Shown here in pieces: positions 7,873 through 15,366 of a stretch of DNA of 32,654 nucleotides. The translations under genes and the position numbers were made by a program. Every line of letters starts with the position of its first letter. Position 1 is the first letter of the stretch. Location of the stretch: positions 1-32,654 of the forward strand of contig CABTYW010000014.1 of the NCBI GenBank assembly GCA_902489135.1. Reading direction: 5' to 3'. A model generated the notes under the pieces. It was not told where the DNA came from, did no database searches, and was given only the letters and a program-made list of their open reading frames with translations. Source of the DNA: an uncultured Synergistaceae bacterium (lineage in GTDB: Bacteria > Synergistota > Synergistia > Synergistales > Dethiosulfovibrionaceae).

Positions 7873-8958
7873 TCAGACTCCAAGAGGCGCCGGAGCGAAC
7901 AGGTCGTCGAAGATCTCTCCCACGGTCTGAATGGAATTGACGCGCCACACGTTGGTTCCGCAGAAGAAAAGTCCCTCTTCCCAATTGCCCTGCAGCGCCT
8001 TGACCAACGCGCGGGCGATGCAGAAAGTTCGGCGGGTCTTGCGGTAGACGCAATGAGCCAGACAGTCGGCAATGCAAGGATCATGGCGGTCTTCGTTGCG
8101 CAGGTACTGCTCCACCATGGGGCTTCGCAGCGCGCGTCCCGGCAGTCCGCATGGACTGTTGATGAGCACGACGTCCTCTTTTTTCGCGTTGAGATAGGCT
8201 TGCTTGAAGCCGTCGTCGGCGTCACCTTCGGCGCAGGCTGCAAAGCGAGTTCCCATCTGCACGCCTTCGGCGCCGAGATCGAAGGCGCGACGCATGTCGC
8301 TGCGGTCGAAAATGCCGCCCGCCGCGATGACGGGGATCTTCAGCTTCAGTTCTTTCAGCCAGCTTACGATCTGAGGAATGACCGTTTTCAGAGACAGCGC
8401 AGGATCCTGCGCCTGTTCGATGGTGGAAGCTCCCAGGTGTCCGCCGGCGAAGTTGGGAGTTTCAACCACGAAAGCATCGGGAACGCGGCAATAGTGCTTC
8501 ATCCAGCGCCGCAAAATCAGGGAGGCGGCTTTCAGACTGCTGACAATGGGCACCAGCGCCACGTCGGGAAAGTCCTTGGTCAGTTCGGGCAACTTAAGCG
8601 GCAGTCCCGCGCCGGAAATGATGATGTCGATGCCGGCTTCGCAGACGGCGCGCACCTGCTGTTCGTAATCCTTGAGGGCGCACATGCAGTTGGCCGCCAG
8701 GATCCCCCCCTGAGCCTTTTCGCGCGCCTTGGCGACGGCATCCTTGAGAGCCTCAACGTTCTTGCGGAAGAAATCGTTGACGCTGCACGTCATGGTCGCC
8801 ATGCCGATGCCTACCGTGGCCAGCGTGCCGATGCCTCCATGCGCCGCCACGGCGCCCGCCAGCTTCGGCCCTGAGATCAGAACGCCCATTCCGCCCTGGA
8901 TCAGCGGGAAACGGGGCGTGTATTTGCCGATTTTGAGCGTTGGCAATTGATCTGACAT
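7873..8958 (-). CDS. Nitronate monooxygenase family FMN enzyme (FabK/NMO-like)
   Basis: This TIM-barrel flavoprotein of 361 residues belongs to the nitronate monooxygenase / enoyl-ACP reductase II superfamily. It starts with FPLIQGGMGVLISG (FMN loop) and carries GGHLGA (likely catalytic His), VIAAGGIFD and GAEGVQMGTRF (phosphate-binding loops). A Cys-rich stretch at CIADCLAHC lies near residues 300-310 and is common in one anaerobe-associated subgroup of this family. NMO and FabK cannot be told apart safely from sequence alone, and there are no fatty-acid synthesis neighbours, so the broader name is used. The start ATG at 8958 has AAGGGGA upstream. It is a single-gene unit with a good promoter. 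Confidence 0.85.
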   Translation of the reverse strand: MSDQLPTLKIGKYTPRFPLIQGGMGVLISGPKLAGAVAAHGGIGTLATVGIGMATMTCSVNDFFRKNVEALKDAVAKAREKAQGGILAANCMCALKDYEQQVRAVCEAGIDIIISGAGLPLKLPELTKDFPDVALVPIVSSLKAASLILRRWMKHYCRVPDAFVVETPNFAGGHLGASTIEQAQDPALSLKTVIPQIVSWLKELKLKIPVIAAGGIFDRSDMRRAFDLGAEGVQMGTRFAACAEGDADDGFKQAYLNAKKEDVVLINSPCGLPGRALRSPMVEQYLRNEDRHDPCIADCLAHCVYRKTRRTFCIARALVKALQGNWEEGLFFCGTNVWRVNSIQTVGEIFDDLFAPAPLGV

Positions 8959-9017
8959 CTTTAAAGTCCCCTTTCCTGTAAAACACTCAAGACTCCGTCA
9001 TCATGCAGAGTACCGCT

Positions 9018-9046
9018 ATAATAAACAGCTTTGTGCCATAAAGCAA
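9018..9046 (-). promoter_or_regulatory. Promoter of the nitronate monooxygenase gene
   Basis: TTGCTT (9041-9046) and TATTAT (9018-9023) are separated by 17 bases on the minus strand, about 60 bases upstream of the ATG. Confidence 0.6.
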
Positions 9047-9141
9047 GGGGCGCGGAATGTTTTTTCCGCCGCGGGGCAAGGTTTGCCGCGGGAGCGGAAG
9101 AGTGCGCGGCCGCAGAGTTCAGCGCGGCATTTTCAGCGGCG

Positions 9142-10269
9142 TCATTCGACGATTTTCACGCGGTCGCTTTCCGTGAGGCGCCGGGCGCCTTCGACGACGA
9201 CTTTGTCGCCCAGTCTGAGGTCGCCGAGAATCTGTATTCTGTCTCCCCGAAAAGATCCCAGCGTCACGGCAGTCTTTTTGATATCGCCGTCGGCGAGAAC
9301 GCGCCATACCCAGAGATTTCCGTTCATGTCGCCCGCCACGGCGCTGAGGGGCACGAAAAACTCCTCGGGGCCGTCGGATTCGCCGCTGTCGATTGAGGCG
9401 GTGATGTTGATGGACATGCCCGGAAGAATCCTCACGTTCTCCGGACGGGGCATGGTGAGCGTGACGGGATAGGTCTTGGTCTGAGGATTGGAGCGGACGG
9501 CCACTTCTTTGAGCTGCAGTTTGAAGGTCTGACCGGGCAGCTCGTTGACGGTGCCTTCCACGTCAATTCTGGCTTTTTCGGAAAGGCGCAGTGGAACGTC
9601 GGCGTCGTCGGTGACGCCGATGGTGGCAATTTCCTCTTCGCTGAGGTGAATGACAATCTCGATGACGTCAAGGTTTTGGAGGCTCGCAACGGGCTGTTTG
9701 GCCTGAACGGCCTGAAAGTTTTCAGCCATTCGCGCCACAATGAAGCCGTTGAAGGGGGCGCGAAGCTCCGTGTCGTCGAGTGCGTTCCGGGCCGCCGTCA
9801 CATTGGCTTCGGCGGTTTTGACGGCGGAACGCGCCACGTCGGCGGCAGTTCTGAAACTGTCATACTGCGCGCGCGAAATGACCTTTCGTTTGTACAGCTC
9901 CTCATAGCGTTTAAAGTCATTGGAAGCCTGAGTGTACTTGGCGCGCGCCCTGGAAAGGGTGCTCTGGGCCTGATGAAGCGCCGTGCGGTAGTCTCTCGGG
10001 TTGATGCGACCGACGAGATCGCCCTTTTTCAGCCGCTTTCCCAGTTCAACGGGAAATTCAAGAAGAGAGCCGGGGATGCGAAATGACAGATCGGCTCGCT
10101 GCGAACCCTGGACGGTTCCGAAATAGTGATGCCGCTTTTGATGGTTGGCAGAGTGGAGATAGATGACTTTCACCGGAATGGGGGAGCGCCCCTCCTGCGC
10201 ATCGGCGGGAAAACTGAACAGCACCGTTGCCAGAAGGACGGCGGCGAATTGAAAAGGGCATCGTCTCAT
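9142..10269 (-). CDS. Periplasmic membrane-fusion (adaptor) protein of an RND-type efflux system
   Basis: This HlyD/AcrA-type adaptor has 375 residues. An N-terminal signal segment (basic MRRC, hydrophobic core, then ADA-Q) suggests Sec export; there is no lipobox Cys, so it is not a typical lipoprotein. A barrel-sandwich half (GKRLKKGDLVGRINP), a helical hairpin rich in Ala/Arg/Glu, the second lipoyl half (DDTELRAPFNGFIV) and beta-barrel and membrane-proximal domains follow in order. The start ATG at 10269 has GAGGAG eight bases upstream; the reading can extend 16 codons further, but without a ribosome site. No RND or ABC permease follows: the next minus-strand gene is an unrelated flavoprotein with its own promoter, so this is an orphan adaptor here. 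Confidence 0.88.
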   Translation of the reverse strand: MRRCPFQFAAVLLATVLFSFPADAQEGRSPIPVKVIYLHSANHQKRHHYFGTVQGSQRADLSFRIPGSLLEFPVELGKRLKKGDLVGRINPRDYRTALHQAQSTLSRARAKYTQASNDFKRYEELYKRKVISRAQYDSFRTAADVARSAVKTAEANVTAARNALDDTELRAPFNGFIVARMAENFQAVQAKQPVASLQNLDVIEIVIHLSEEEIATIGVTDDADVPLRLSEKARIDVEGTVNELPGQTFKLQLKEVAVRSNPQTKTYPVTLTMPRPENVRILPGMSINITASIDSGESDGPEEFFVPLSAVAGDMNGNLWVWRVLADGDIKKTAVTLGSFRGDRIQILGDLRLGDKVVVEGARRLTESDRVKIVE

Positions 10270-10317
10270 TGAAAAAACTCCTCTTCGCTTGAAATGTCGA
10301 ATATGGGCCGTTTCCAT

Positions 10318-10346
10318 AGTTTAACACCTCTTGAAGCCCTTGTGAA
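10318..10346 (-). promoter_or_regulatory. Promoter of the membrane-fusion protein gene
   Basis: TTCACA (10341-10346) and TAAACT (10318-10323) are spaced by 17 bases on the minus strand, about 50 bases upstream of the ATG. Confidence 0.5.
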
Positions 10347-10406
10347 GGCGCACCGCACCCGCGCGGGGAGAAGAAAAGCGAAAGGCGGCGGACTGTTATG
10401 GGGCTT

Positions 10407-10435
10407 TTGACAAAGGAATGTTATTGCAATAAGAT
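10407..10435 (+). promoter_or_regulatory. Near-consensus promoter of the ArsR-YbaK operon
   Basis: TTGACA (10407-10412) and TAAGAT (10430-10435) are separated by exactly 17 bases. This is one of the best sigma-70-type promoters in the window. It precedes five plus-strand genes whose gaps are 50 bases or less. Confidence 0.8.
10421..10432 (+). promoter_or_regulatory. Perfect palindrome overlapping the -10: probable operator
   Basis: TTATTGCAATAA is a perfect 12-base palindrome lying in the spacer and touching the -10 hexamer. Its position is right for steric repression, and the first gene downstream is ArsR-like, a family that usually binds A/T-rich inverted repeats at its own promoter. Binding is inferred. 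Confidence 0.55.
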
Positions 10436-10489
10436 GGGATCACCGTCCCGCATGGAGGATTTTTTACGGAAGACCGCGGGAAATCGACG

Positions 10490-10849
10490 GTGCGCCATGG
10501 GACAACGAAGAGCCTCGAAGGGAACGGAGCCGCAAAAGATCCGCCTTCCGATGCCACGATGGAACGCCTTGCCGATTTTTTCAAAATTTTCGGCGATGCC
10601 ACGCCCATGAAAATTCTCTGCGCGCTCCAATCATCGGAACGGCGCGTCTGCGATCTCACGGCTCTTCCGGGCATTTCTCAGTGGCCCGCCTCCCATCAGC
10701 TGAGCCTGCTCCGCGCCGCTCATGGGGTCAAGATGCGGCGTGACGGCAGGATGGTGTACTATTACGACGAGCGCGTCGGCGTGCCGGTTCGCATGGGCCT
10801 TGACCATGTTTCGCATGTGACGTTCGGCGACGAGGCGGGCGAGCGGTGA
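10490..10849 (+). CDS. ArsR-family winged-helix regulator, eroded
   Basis: This ArsR/SmtB-like reading frame has about 119 residues. The core reads MERLADFFKIFGDATPMKIL, then VCDL, a recognition-helix region SQWPASHQLSLLR, the wing MRRDGRMVYYY and the tail MGLDHVSH. Against the family pattern it shows Pro where DATRxKIL has Arg, Pro in the turn before the recognition helix, Trp-Pro inside that helix, only one Cys of the usual CxCDL, and a shortened loop after VYY that has lost the DDEH metal ligands. The start is uncertain: GTG 10490 has no clear ribosome site, and ATG 10559 gives a 96-residue core. A GGAGG at 10454-10458 suits neither. It may be a decaying gene or a metal-independent regulator. 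It heads the operon. Confidence 0.6.
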   Translation: MRHGTTKSLEGNGAAKDPPSDATMERLADFFKIFGDATPMKILCALQSSERRVCDLTALPGISQWPASHQLSLLRAAHGVKMRRDGRMVYYYDERVGVPVRMGLDHVSHVTFGDEAGER

Positions 10850-10874
10850 AGGACGAAGAGAACGAGGAGGCAAG

Positions 10875-11393
10875 ATGACGGCGAAAGTTCAAAAAACCAA
10901 CGCGGTGCGCCAGGCGGAGCGCCTGAAGATCAACGTGCGCGTGGCGGAGTACGAAGTTGACGAAAACGACCTGAGCGCCCTTCACGTGGCGCAGTCCTGC
11001 GCTCTTCCGCCGGAACGTCTTTACAAGACGCTGGTGCTGCGCGCCGACGGGCGGGCGAAAGATCTGCTGGTGGCCGTGATTCCCGCCGACAAAGAGCTGG
11101 ACCTGAAAAAGCTTGCCGCTCTGTCGGGACATCATAAAGTGGAAATGATTCACATGAAAGAGCTCTTCGATCTGACGGGCTATGTGAGAGGCGGCTGTTC
11201 GCCGCTGGGAATGAAGAAAAAATACCCCACCTACATTGACCGCGCGGCTCTCGCCTTCGACGAAATCGCCGTCAGCGCGGGGCGCCGGGGGATGCAGATG
11301 ATCCTGGCTCCGGCGGATCTGGTGCGCGCCTGCGACGCGGCTCCCGGGGATATTTCGCGCGAAATGACACCGGAAGAGGATAAGACATGGTAA
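10875..11393 (+). CDS. ybaK: Cys-tRNA(Pro)/Cys-tRNA(Cys) deacylase, YbaK/EbsC family
   Basis: This trans-acting aminoacyl-tRNA editing enzyme of 172 residues removes Cys from mischarged tRNA(Pro). Its fold is that of the ProRS insertion (INS) domain. Family marks are KTNAVR at the N-terminus, the catalytic-type lysine in YKTLVL (Lys51), and GGCSPLGMKKKYPTYID at 106-122, typical of YbaK proper rather than ProXp-ala. ATG at 10875 has GAGGAGG upstream. It lies 25 bases after the ArsR-like gene and overlaps the next gene by seven bases, so it belongs to the same operon. A second protein with an INS-type domain is encoded at 27,918-29,426. Confidence 0.93.
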   Translation: MTAKVQKTNAVRQAERLKINVRVAEYEVDENDLSALHVAQSCALPPERLYKTLVLRADGRAKDLLVAVIPADKELDLKKLAALSGHHKVEMIHMKELFDLTGYVRGGCSPLGMKKKYPTYIDRAALAFDEIAVSAGRRGMQMILAPADLVRACDAAPGDISREMTPEEDKTW

Positions 11394-11683
11394 GATGGAG
11401 CCTGACGATCTTTTTAACGGTCATGAATCTGGCGGCCTTCGTAGCCTTCGGCATTGACAAGAAAATCGCCCGGAGCAACGCTTTGCGGTCCGACGGCGGC
11501 CAAGCCCGCCGCATCAGCGAAAAAGCGCTGTTTCTTTGGGCGCTCTGCGGCGGTGCGCTGGGCGCGTTTTTGGGAATGAAGTTCTGGCACCACAAGACGA
11601 AGCATTGGTACTTCCAATGGGGACTGCCGGCCATTCTCGGAGCGCACCTGTTGCTTGCCGGCTTTTTGTGGAGCAAATTCTGA
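11387..11683 (+). CDS. DUF1294 small integral membrane protein
   Basis: This 98-residue protein has two or three hydrophobic segments. The order of a hydrophobic segment followed by FGIDKKIARSNALR, ARRISEKALFLWALCGGALGA and a KFWHHKTKHWYF loop matches the DUF1294 family (YdjM/YkuT-type small membrane proteins), whose function is unknown. The start overlaps the end of ybaK by seven bases, with GAGGAT just upstream, so translation is probably coupled. Nothing is abnormal in length. Confidence 0.85.
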   Translation: MVRWSLTIFLTVMNLAAFVAFGIDKKIARSNALRSDGGQARRISEKALFLWALCGGALGAFLGMKFWHHKTKHWYFQWGLPAILGAHLLLAGFLWSKF

Positions 11684-11690
11684 GGGGTAA

Positions 11691-12119
11691 ATGATGAAAT
11701 CTGTGGGAAAAACACGAAAAGTCACCTTTCGGGTGCGCTATGCCGAGACGGATCAGATGGGCATTGCACACCACAGCAACTACTTTATCTGGTTCGAGGC
11801 CGGACGGTCGGAATACTGCCGCGCCCTGGGCCTGCCCTACGGCGAATGGGAGAAGAACGGCGTCTTTGTGCCTCTGGCGGAGGCGCACTGCCGCTTTAAA
11901 AGTCCGCTGCGCTATGACGAAGAGGTGACCATGGAGGTCTTTCCCATAGAGCTGGGAACGTTTACGGTCACGTTCGGATACCGCCTTTTTCATCGGGACG
12001 GCCGGCCGGCCGCCGAGGGCTGGACGAAACATGCCTTTGCCGATGCCCGAGGAGCGTTGATTCGACACGGAAACGAATTTACAGAGCGCATCAAAGCTCT
12101 GATGAAGGCCGATCTTTAA
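11691..12119 (+). CDS. Acyl-CoA thioesterase, YbgC/FadM (hotdog fold) family
   Basis: This hotdog-fold thioesterase of 142 residues hydrolyses acyl-CoA. The family signature is YAETDQMGIAHHSNYFIWFEAGR at residues 17-39, with the probable catalytic Asp21 and His28. The C-terminal half (ARCRFKSP-like strand, then EVTMEV) is normal. ATGATG at 11691 gives two possible starts three bases apart, with GAGGGG upstream. It begins seven bases after the DUF1294 stop in the same operon. No Tol-Pal genes are near, so a specific role alongside them cannot be claimed. Confidence 0.88.
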   Translation: MMKSVGKTRKVTFRVRYAETDQMGIAHHSNYFIWFEAGRSEYCRALGLPYGEWEKNGVFVPLAEAHCRFKSPLRYDEEVTMEVFPIELGTFTVTFGYRLFHRDGRPAAEGWTKHAFADARGALIRHGNEFTERIKALMKADL

Positions 12120-12163
12120 GGCCGTGATCGCGCGGCCCCCATACCATATTTGAGGAGGAGTGC

Positions 12164-12898
12164 ATGATGGCGCAACACGTCCCCATTGCAATTGCGTGCA
12201 ATCAGGACTGTCCCGGGAAAACGCCCATTACGGGCGTCTACGAAACCTATCCGCAGGCGGTGGCTGCCGGCGGCGGCCTTCCGGTGATCCTTTCGGAAAC
12301 GGAAATGCAGGAATGTCTTGACAGGTATCTTGACATGGTGGGCGGACTGCTGGTTCCGGGGGGCATTGACGTGAGTCCTCTTCTTTACGGACGCAGCCCC
12401 GACGTCAACTTGGGGGAGCTGGATCCGGCACTTGACAATTACCAGATTGCGCTTATCCGCCGGGCCCACGGGCGCGGTATGCCCATTCTCGGCATCTGCC
12501 GCGGACTCCAGGTGCTCACCGTGGCGCTGGGCGGCACGCTGATTCAGCACTTGCCCGCCGACGCCCGCCGCATCGGGCATCTACAGAAAATGCCCGGCCG
12601 GTGGCCGTCGCATCACGCTGCCGCCGAAAAAGGCTCTCTGATCGAAGAGCTTTTCGGCCGGGAGTTCGCCGTCAATTCCTTCCATCACCAGGCCGTTGAA
12701 ATGCCGGCGCCGGGCTTCAAGGTGACGGCCAAAGCGCCCGACGGCGTCATTGAAGCCGTCGAAGCCGAAGACGGTCCGTGGACGGTGGGTGTCCAGTGGC
12801 ATCCCGAACGGATGATCCACGATGATCCTGCCGCTCTCAATCTGTTCAGGCGTTTCGTCAAAGAGGCGTCGGCGTATCTCGACAGCCGGCGGAGCTGA
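12164..12898 (+). CDS. Gamma-glutamyl-gamma-aminobutyrate hydrolase family protein (peptidase C26, PuuD-like)
   Basis: This class-I glutamine-amidotransferase-like hydrolase has 244 residues. The nucleophile is Cys112 in LGICRGLQ, the catalytic pair is His213 and Glu215 in VQWHPE, and GGIDVSPLLYG (67-77) and SFHHQAVE (172-179) are typical of the PuuD/C26 group that cleaves gamma-glutamyl amides such as gamma-glutamyl-GABA. No other putrescine pathway gene is nearby, so the substrate is open. ATGATG at 12164 follows GAGGAGG. It is the last gene of the operon, after a 44-base gap. Confidence 0.9.
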   Translation: MMAQHVPIAIACNQDCPGKTPITGVYETYPQAVAAGGGLPVILSETEMQECLDRYLDMVGGLLVPGGIDVSPLLYGRSPDVNLGELDPALDNYQIALIRRAHGRGMPILGICRGLQVLTVALGGTLIQHLPADARRIGHLQKMPGRWPSHHAAAEKGSLIEELFGREFAVNSFHHQAVEMPAPGFKVTAKAPDGVIEAVEAEDGPWTVGVQWHPERMIHDDPAALNLFRRFVKEASAYLDSRRS

Positions 12899-12919
12899 CG
12901 GACGAGGCGATGAAAGACG

Positions 12920-12958
12920 AAGCCGGAACGAAAGGGCCAGCGCTCTTCGTTCCGGCTT
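12920..12958 (+). terminator. Perfect 13-bp hairpin after the operon (terminator-like, no T-tract)
   Basis: Arms 12920-12932 and 12946-12958 pair perfectly around a 13-base loop, 21 bases after the last stop codon. GTGCCGTTC follows instead of a T-run, so it may act as a 3'-end stabiliser or a factor-assisted terminator. Confidence 0.5.
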
Positions 12959-13099
12959 GTGCCGTTCTTGGGGATGTGCCTGCGCAAGGAGAGAGATTTT
13001 TCCGGGCCTTGCGCCTCGTTGTGCGGGACGGCTTTGCACGTGCGGCCTTCGGGCCCCGAAGCTGAGGAAGCCCTCCGGCGAAAAATCGGCGTCCTTTGA

Positions 13100-13127
13100 C
13101 TGAAAAGGCGGCGGAATTTCACCGCCT
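13100..13127 (-). terminator. Terminator candidate for galE
   Basis: On the minus strand AGGCGG (reading from 13127) pairs with CCGCCT and is followed by TTTTCAG, 12 bases after the galE stop. The 6-bp stem and short T-run make it moderate. Confidence 0.5.
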
Positions 13128-13138
13128 GTCGTCGACCG

Positions 13139-14146
13139 TTACGGGACGAGAGATTTTTTCGTCCAGTTCCAGGAATCGCGGCACATATCGTCCAGCGACT
13201 TTTCGGCTTTCCAGCCCAGAAGACGCCGCGCCTTTGACACGTCGGCGTAACATTCGGCGATGTCTCCGTCTCGCCGCGGTGCCATGGTATAAGGGATTTT
13301 GAGGCCGTTGACGCGTTGGAAGGATTGAAGAAGATCGAGAACGCTGGTGCCCTGTCCGGTGCCGAGGTTGATAATCTCCGCACCGACATGTCGGGCGGCG
13401 TAGTTCAGCGCCGCCGCATGGCCTTTGGCCAGATCGACCACGTGAATGTAATCGCGGACGCCCGTTCCGTCGTGCGTGGGGTAGTCATCGCCGAACACGC
13501 TGAGCTGCGGGAGTTTTCCCGCCGCCACGAGGCAGAGATAGGGCATCAGATTGTTGGGAATTCCGTTGGGCTGTTCTCCCATCAACCCCGAGGGATGGGC
13601 GCCGATGGGATTGAAATAGCGCAGCACCACGACGGCCAGCTCCGGATCGGCGGCGGCGGCGTCGCGCAAAATCCGCTCAATCATCAGCTTTGTCCATCCG
13701 TAGGGATTGGTACACTGGCCGTCGGGCATGTCCTCGGTGAAGGGAACTTGATTGGACATGCCGTACACGGTGGCCGACGAGCTGAAAATGAATTTCCGAC
13801 AGCCCCGTTCTTTCATGACTTCCAGAAGAGTCAGCGCGGTGTCCAGATTGTTGCGGTAGTAAAGCAGCGGTTTTTTTACCGATTCGCCCACAGCCTTCAA
13901 TCCCGCAAAGTGAATTACGGCGTCCACGGAGTGCTGGGCGAAAATTTTCCCCATGCTTTCTTTGTCCGAGACGTCGGTTTGAAAGAAGAGAGGGCGCCGT
14001 CCCGCGATCTGTTCAATTCGGTCGATCACCGAGGCCGAACTGTTGACCAGATTGTCGGCGATGATGACGTCGCAGCCCGAGGCGAGCAGTTCGACGGCGG
14101 TGTGCGAACCGATAAAGCCCGCACCTCCCGTGAGCAGAATGTTCAT
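13139..14146 (-). CDS. galE: UDP-glucose 4-epimerase
   Basis: This extended short-chain dehydrogenase of 335 residues interconverts UDP-glucose and UDP-galactose with bound NAD+. It carries the Rossmann GGAGFIG (7-13), Ser124 in FSSSATVYG, the catalytic YGWTK (Tyr149, Lys153), RYFNPIGAHPSG, GVRDYIHVVDLA and INLGTGQGTSV. Length and motifs are canonical. The start ATG at 14146 follows an AGGAGG-like site. It lies 60 bases downstream of a GT2 glycosyltransferase on the same strand, which suggests supply of UDP-galactose for surface polysaccharide or glycolipid synthesis; this pathway link is inference. Confidence 0.96.
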   Translation of the reverse strand: MNILLTGGAGFIGSHTAVELLASGCDVIIADNLVNSSASVIDRIEQIAGRRPLFFQTDVSDKESMGKIFAQHSVDAVIHFAGLKAVGESVKKPLLYYRNNLDTALTLLEVMKERGCRKFIFSSSATVYGMSNQVPFTEDMPDGQCTNPYGWTKLMIERILRDAAAADPELAVVVLRYFNPIGAHPSGLMGEQPNGIPNNLMPYLCLVAAGKLPQLSVFGDDYPTHDGTGVRDYIHVVDLAKGHAAALNYAARHVGAEIINLGTGQGTSVLDLLQSFQRVNGLKIPYTMAPRRDGDIAECYADVSKARRLLGWKAEKSLDDMCRDSWNWTKKSLVP

Positions 14147-14206
14147 GAGAAACCTCCTTGAGAGATGAATGTGCCGCTTTTTTTCTAAAGTCTTAAAAAA
14201 AACCCG

Positions 14207-15061
14207 TCAGTCCCGCGGTTTCGCCCGCCTGCTGCGCAGAGCCGTGCGGTAAAACATGCGCAAAAGCGCGGGCGGCGCATAGCGCAGAAACAGAATTCCC
14301 GCCAGGGAGATGAAATACTGGACGGGCGTGATAAAACCGTCTTTCAGCATCATTTTTTTCAATTTAACGGCGCTTGCCGTGTTGTCGGGGTTTTGGCGCC
14401 GCCTGAACATGTCCCCGTCGGCTCGGGAATAGAGAAGCACCTGCGGCAGGTTCCTGACCCTGTGTCCCGAGGCGATGATTTTGTACCAGAGGCAGTAATC
14501 CTCGCAGCCCTTCAGAACGGGATTGTAATTGCCGACGGCGAGAACCGCCGATTTTTTGAACATGACCGACGAGTGGTTGAAGGGATTGCGGAATTTGGCA
14601 AAACGTGCAATGGCCTCGCAGCTTTCAGGCCCCCGGCGGTAGTGCATGATGCAGTCGGGCCGGTCATGAAATTCGGCGGCCGCGCCGCCCACTAGAACTA
14701 ACGACGCGTCCTCCGCGAAGGCCCGAAGCTGCCTTTCACAACGATCGGCAGGCGCGACGTCGTCGGCGTCCATGCGCGCAATAAGCTCGCAGGCGCATTG
14801 CTCAACTCCCCGGGCCAGAATGGCGCCGAGGCGGCCTCCCCGCCGCTGAATGTCGGTGCAGTCAATGTATCGGCAGAGAATTCCCCGGTCTTCAAGACAG
14901 CGGGCCACCACTTCTTTTAAGGCGTTGGGCGTCGGATGGTCGCAGACGAACACCACTTCGGAAGGCGAAGCGGATTGATGGGCCACGCTTTGAAGGCAGG
15001 CTTGAAGAAAATTGGGAGGAACCCTGTGTCCAAGGGGAATAAGCACGGAGTAATCGTTCAT
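14207..15061 (-). CDS. Family 2 glycosyltransferase
   Basis: This GT-A fold glycosyltransferase has 284 residues. It shows an N-terminal beta-strand (YSVLIPLG), a nucleotide-binding core with ARMDADDVAPADR as the metal-binding DxD, FRNPFNHSSVMFKKS and GCEDYCLWYK (the ED catalytic region). The C-terminus has a hydrophobic, amphipathic segment and an Arg-rich end that may rest on the membrane. The acceptor is unknown. ATG at 15061 is used because GAGGAG lies ten bases upstream; a GTG six codons earlier overlaps that site. It probably forms an operon with galE. Confidence 0.88.
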   Translation of the reverse strand: MNDYSVLIPLGHRVPPNFLQACLQSVAHQSASPSEVVFVCDHPTPNALKEVVARCLEDRGILCRYIDCTDIQRRGGRLGAILARGVEQCACELIARMDADDVAPADRCERQLRAFAEDASLVLVGGAAAEFHDRPDCIMHYRRGPESCEAIARFAKFRNPFNHSSVMFKKSAVLAVGNYNPVLKGCEDYCLWYKIIASGHRVRNLPQVLLYSRADGDMFRRRQNPDNTASAVKLKKMMLKDGFITPVQYFISLAGILFLRYAPPALLRMFYRTALRSRRAKPRD

Positions 15062-15144
15062 GGCTTTCCGCTCCTCCACGTCAGGTGAATTTTTCGCAAG
15101 CGGCCTCCGAAAGCGGGAGACCGTGCAGTTCCGTTTTCGTCAAA

Positions 15145-15172
15145 ATTATACATGCCCCCTGAGGAAAGTCAA
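15145..15172 (-). promoter_or_regulatory. Promoter of the GT2-galE operon
   Basis: TTGACT (15167-15172) and TATAAT (15145-15150) lie 16 bases apart on the minus strand, 84 bases upstream of the ATG. Confidence 0.7.
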
Positions 15173-15208
15173 AAGGCGCAAGCGCCAAGCCCAATGGGAA
15201 AGAACGAC

Positions 15209-15241
15209 AAAAAAGGGGAGCCTCGCTTGCGCCGGGCTCCC
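15209..15241 (-). terminator. Terminator of the tRNA-Leu gene
   Basis: On the minus strand a 7-bp stem (15235-15241 with 15216-15222) with a 12-base loop is followed by a C and six T's, about 30 bases after the tRNA 3' end. Confidence 0.8.
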
Positions 15242-15269
15242 TTGAAAGTCATTCATCTTTGTGGAAAAG

Positions 15270-15354
15270 TGGTGCGGGGGGGGGGAATCGAACCCCCATG
15301 AGTTTCCTCACAAGATCCTTAGTCTTGCGCGTCTGCCAATTCCGCCACCTCCGC
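15270..15354 (-). tRNA. tRNA-Leu, anticodon AAG
   Basis: This is an 85-base class II tRNA with encoded CCA. It has acceptor GCGGAGG, a D arm containing GGCAGA, anticodon stem CAAGA/TCTTG, a seven-base loop CTAAGGA, a long variable arm (TGAG-GAAA-CTCA), a GGGGG/CCCCC T-stem with TTCGATT, discriminator A and CCA. The loop puts A-A-G at positions 34-36, reading CUU (and, if A34 becomes inosine, CUC and CUA). Most bacteria use GAG or UAG here. The 3' acceptor strand CCCCCGC leaves an A5-C68 mismatch within a run of ten C's. The long variable arm could also suggest Ser, but the anticodon and A73 indicate Leu. It is a single tRNA with its own promoter and terminator. Confidence 0.88.
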
Positions 15355-15366
15355 GTGACACAGGGC

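Noticed and set aside
8729..8950. Small plus-strand frame over the nitronate monooxygenase gene
   Set aside because: Antisense shadow without ribosome site.
10452..10610. Alternative frame starting ATGGAGGATTTT upstream of the ArsR-like domain
   Set aside because: Different frame from the domain with no homology; a frameshift joining the two could not be shown.
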